Source: JACQXM01 sp964569425
Lineage (GTDB): Bacteria; Planctomycetota; Phycisphaerae; UBA1845
Length of the DNA: 16,772 nt
NCBI GenBank assembly: GCA_964569425.1
Contig: CAZMVD010000092.1
Location: forward strand, 1 to 16,772
Direction of reading: 5' to 3'
Below, piece by piece: positions 15,992 through 16,772 of the stretch. The translations under genes and the position numbers were made by a program. Positions within the stretch are counted from its first letter, which is position 1, and every line of letters starts with the position of its first letter. A model generated the notes under the pieces. That model searched no databases. It had not been told where the DNA came from and saw nothing but the letters and a program-made list of their open reading frames with translations.

Positions 15992-16772
15992 ATGATTGCT
16001 ATCCTGGCATTGCTCGCGACCGTACTTATTACCTTGCCTCCGTCGGCCGAGGGTGAGTCAATCCGTACCTTCGTCATGTCGATTCGTCAGGCGCAGCAGG
16101 ATGAGGCACCCGTTTCCCATCATCCTTCCCGTCTGTTGGTTCGGTTTCGTGAGGGGGTGGGGGAATCGGGGCGGGGGGTGGTGCATGGGGCGGCGGGAAC
16201 GCGGGTGGTGCGTGACTTTGCGGTGGAGGCGGCGCGGCGCGGGGAGGCGCTCGATGCGGCCGCACGCGGGGAGCCGCAGGCCGCTCGATTGGGTGAGCGG
16301 CGGCGGTGGCAGGCGCACGCCCACGCGGCGACGGCGGGGCTGGTGCTGGTGGCGGTCGAGCCGGCGGGTTTCGCGGCGGCGCTGCAGGCGTATCGGGCGC
16401 ATCCGGACGTGGTGTACGTGGAACCGGATTATGCCATACGGGTGGGAATGCAGAATGGCGAATCAGGAATGGCGAATGAGGGTGAGGCAGCAGGCAGCGG
16501 GCAACAGGCGGAAGTGGAGGCACGAAGCCACGATGGCACGAAGGCACGGAGAGAAACGCCGAAACGCCGAAACGCCGAAACGCCGAAATCCGCAATCCCC
16601 AATCCGCAATCGCCAACCGCCAATCGCCAACCGCCCATTTCTCAATCCGCAATCCCCAATCCGCAATCCGCAATTTCCCAATCGACAATTGGCAATCGGC
16701 AATCGGCAATCTCCGGGGTTTCGTCCACGCGTGTGCCGCGTGCCGCGCCGCGGGGGGGGGCGGGGCTGACGT
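15992..16772 (+). CDS. Subtilase (S8)-like secreted peptidase, N-terminal part (3' end beyond window)
   Basis: From ATG 15992 the frame is open to the right edge (260 residues). The first 20 residues form a signal peptide (MIAILALLATVLITLPPSAE). Residues 45-150 look like a subtilase propeptide of the fervidolysin type: SRLLVRFREGV, RVVRDFAV, LVLVAVEP, then HPDVVYVEPDYAIR at 137-150, which usually just precedes the catalytic domain. An Ala/Arg-rich insertion (79-115) splits it. The catalytic Asp/His/Ser motifs are not in the window, so the family call rests on the propeptide. Residues 151-260 are an unusual low-complexity linker (SAIPNPQ twice) encoded by short tandem repeats. The start has no strong ribosome site; TTG 15989 is an in-frame alternative. 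It follows the M1 gene by 184 nt. Codons prefer G at third positions (GCG, GTG, GGG, CGG), unlike the C-ending preference of neighbours. It may be intact, phase-variable or interrupted. Confidence 0.75.
   Translation, partial: MIAILALLATVLITLPPSAEGESIRTFVMSIRQAQQDEAPVSHHPSRLLVRFREGVGESGRGVVHGAAGTRVVRDFAVEAARRGEALDAAARGEPQAARLGERRRWQAHAHAATAGLVLVAVEPAGFAAALQAYRAHPDVVYVEPDYAIRVGMQNGESGMANEGEAAGSGQQAEVEARSHDGTKARRETPKRRNAETPKSAIPNPQSPTANRQPPISQSAIPNPQSAISQSTIGNRQSAISGVSSTRVPRAAPRGGAGLT
16153..16178 (+). other. G-quadruplex-type motif in the subtilase propeptide coding region
   Basis: Four G-runs of 5, 5, 4 and 6 are separated by loops T, AATC and C on the coding strand. This satisfies the usual G4 pattern and is the densest G cluster noticed in the window. 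It could affect transcription, translation or replication; a function is not shown. Confidence 0.6.
16447..16509 (+). repeat. Degenerate heptamer tandem array, left block
   Basis: Nine consecutive 7-nt units: AATGCAG, AATGGCG, AATCAGG, AATGGCG, AATGAGG, GTGAGGC, AGCAGGC, AGCGGGC, AACAGGC. The consensus drifts gradually along the block. It begins right after the codons for the propeptide end DYAIRVG and stays open in the subtilase frame. Confidence 0.8.
16518..16589 (+). repeat. Octamer tandem array, central block
   Basis: Nine 8-nt units: AGGCACGA, AGCCACGA, TGGCACGA, AGGCACGG, AGAGAAAC, GCCGAAAC three times, GCCGAAAT. The first half belongs to a 'GGCACGA' type and the second to a 'GCCGAAAC' type. 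It joins directly to the right heptamer block and is translated in frame. Confidence 0.8.
16590..16710 (+). repeat. CAAT-type heptamer tandem array, right block
   Basis: Seventeen units, fifteen of 7 nt and two of 8 nt (TTCTCAAT, TTCCCAAT). Main types are CCGCAAT, CCCCAAT, CGCCAAY and CGGCAAT. A 25-nt exact higher-order repeat starts at 16587 and again at 16644, so the array has grown by block duplication as well as unit by unit. It encodes the SAIPNPQ-like linker residues of the subtilase-like protein. Confidence 0.85.
16752..16760 (+). repeat. G9 homopolymer in the subtilase-like coding region
   Basis: Nine consecutive G residues in frame (CGG GGG GGG GCG). Such runs are prone to polymerase slippage and to sequencing or assembly error, so the reading frame beyond this point deserves caution. 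Confidence 0.7.

Noticed and set aside
16463..16709. Minus-strand frames over the repeat arrays (for example repeated 'RIADWGLRI'-like peptides)
   Set aside because: Artefacts of 7-nt repeats that lack stops in several frames; no start context or domain.
16447..16710. CRISPR array
   Set aside because: Units are 7-8 nt and contiguous, with no spacers of regular length, and no cas genes are in the window.
15996..16769. Alternative plus-strand frame of 257 codons over the subtilase start
   Set aside because: Arg/Trp-rich translation without a propeptide motif. The frame from 15992 has a signal peptide and VYVEPDYAIR. The alternative is open only because of G-rich and repeat sequence.

Overview
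The window comes from a GC-rich bacterium, most likely a planctomycete of the Phycisphaerae type. The lineage is inferred from the protein architecture: very large secreted proteins built from Cys-rich 'GACC' and 'C-DG--C' modules, degenerate dockerin-like Ca-binding tails, an 'NRY-SFSPNNG' module, and a VPTVSEWG (IPTL-CTERM type) sorting tail. No rRNA, tRNA, CRISPR array or recognisable insertion sequence was found.

Layout. Left half, all on the minus strand: an M4 (thermolysin-type) metallopeptidase of 1229 aa (9530-5841), a small MORN-repeat lipoprotein (5687-5103), and a giant secreted Cys-rich protein (from GTG at 4420, running off the left edge, at least 1473 aa). Middle: a plus-strand flagellin (10029-11501), divergent from the M4 gene and convergent with a minus-strand astacin (M12A) metallopeptidase (13035-11656). 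Two GC-rich hairpins lie between the convergent stops. Right: a plus-strand M1 aminopeptidase-like protein with dockerin-like repeats and a sorting tail (13690-15807), then the start of a subtilase-like gene (15992 to the right edge).

Together, four of the seven genes look like secreted peptidases of four unrelated families (M4, M12A, M1, S8). Most carry planctomycete surface or scaffold modules, and the giant Cys-rich protein shares one such module with the astacin. The simplest reading is an exported protein-degradation and cell-surface locus around a flagellin gene. Any functional coupling is inference from proximity.

The most unusual stretch is 16447-16710. There the linker between the subtilase propeptide and its expected catalytic domain is encoded by degenerate tandem arrays with 7-nt and 8-nt periods. 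They stay open in frame, are followed by a G9 run, and lie downstream of a G-rich, G-ending-codon stretch unlike the neighbouring genes. This could be a length- or phase-variable linker, or a repeat element that invaded the gene.
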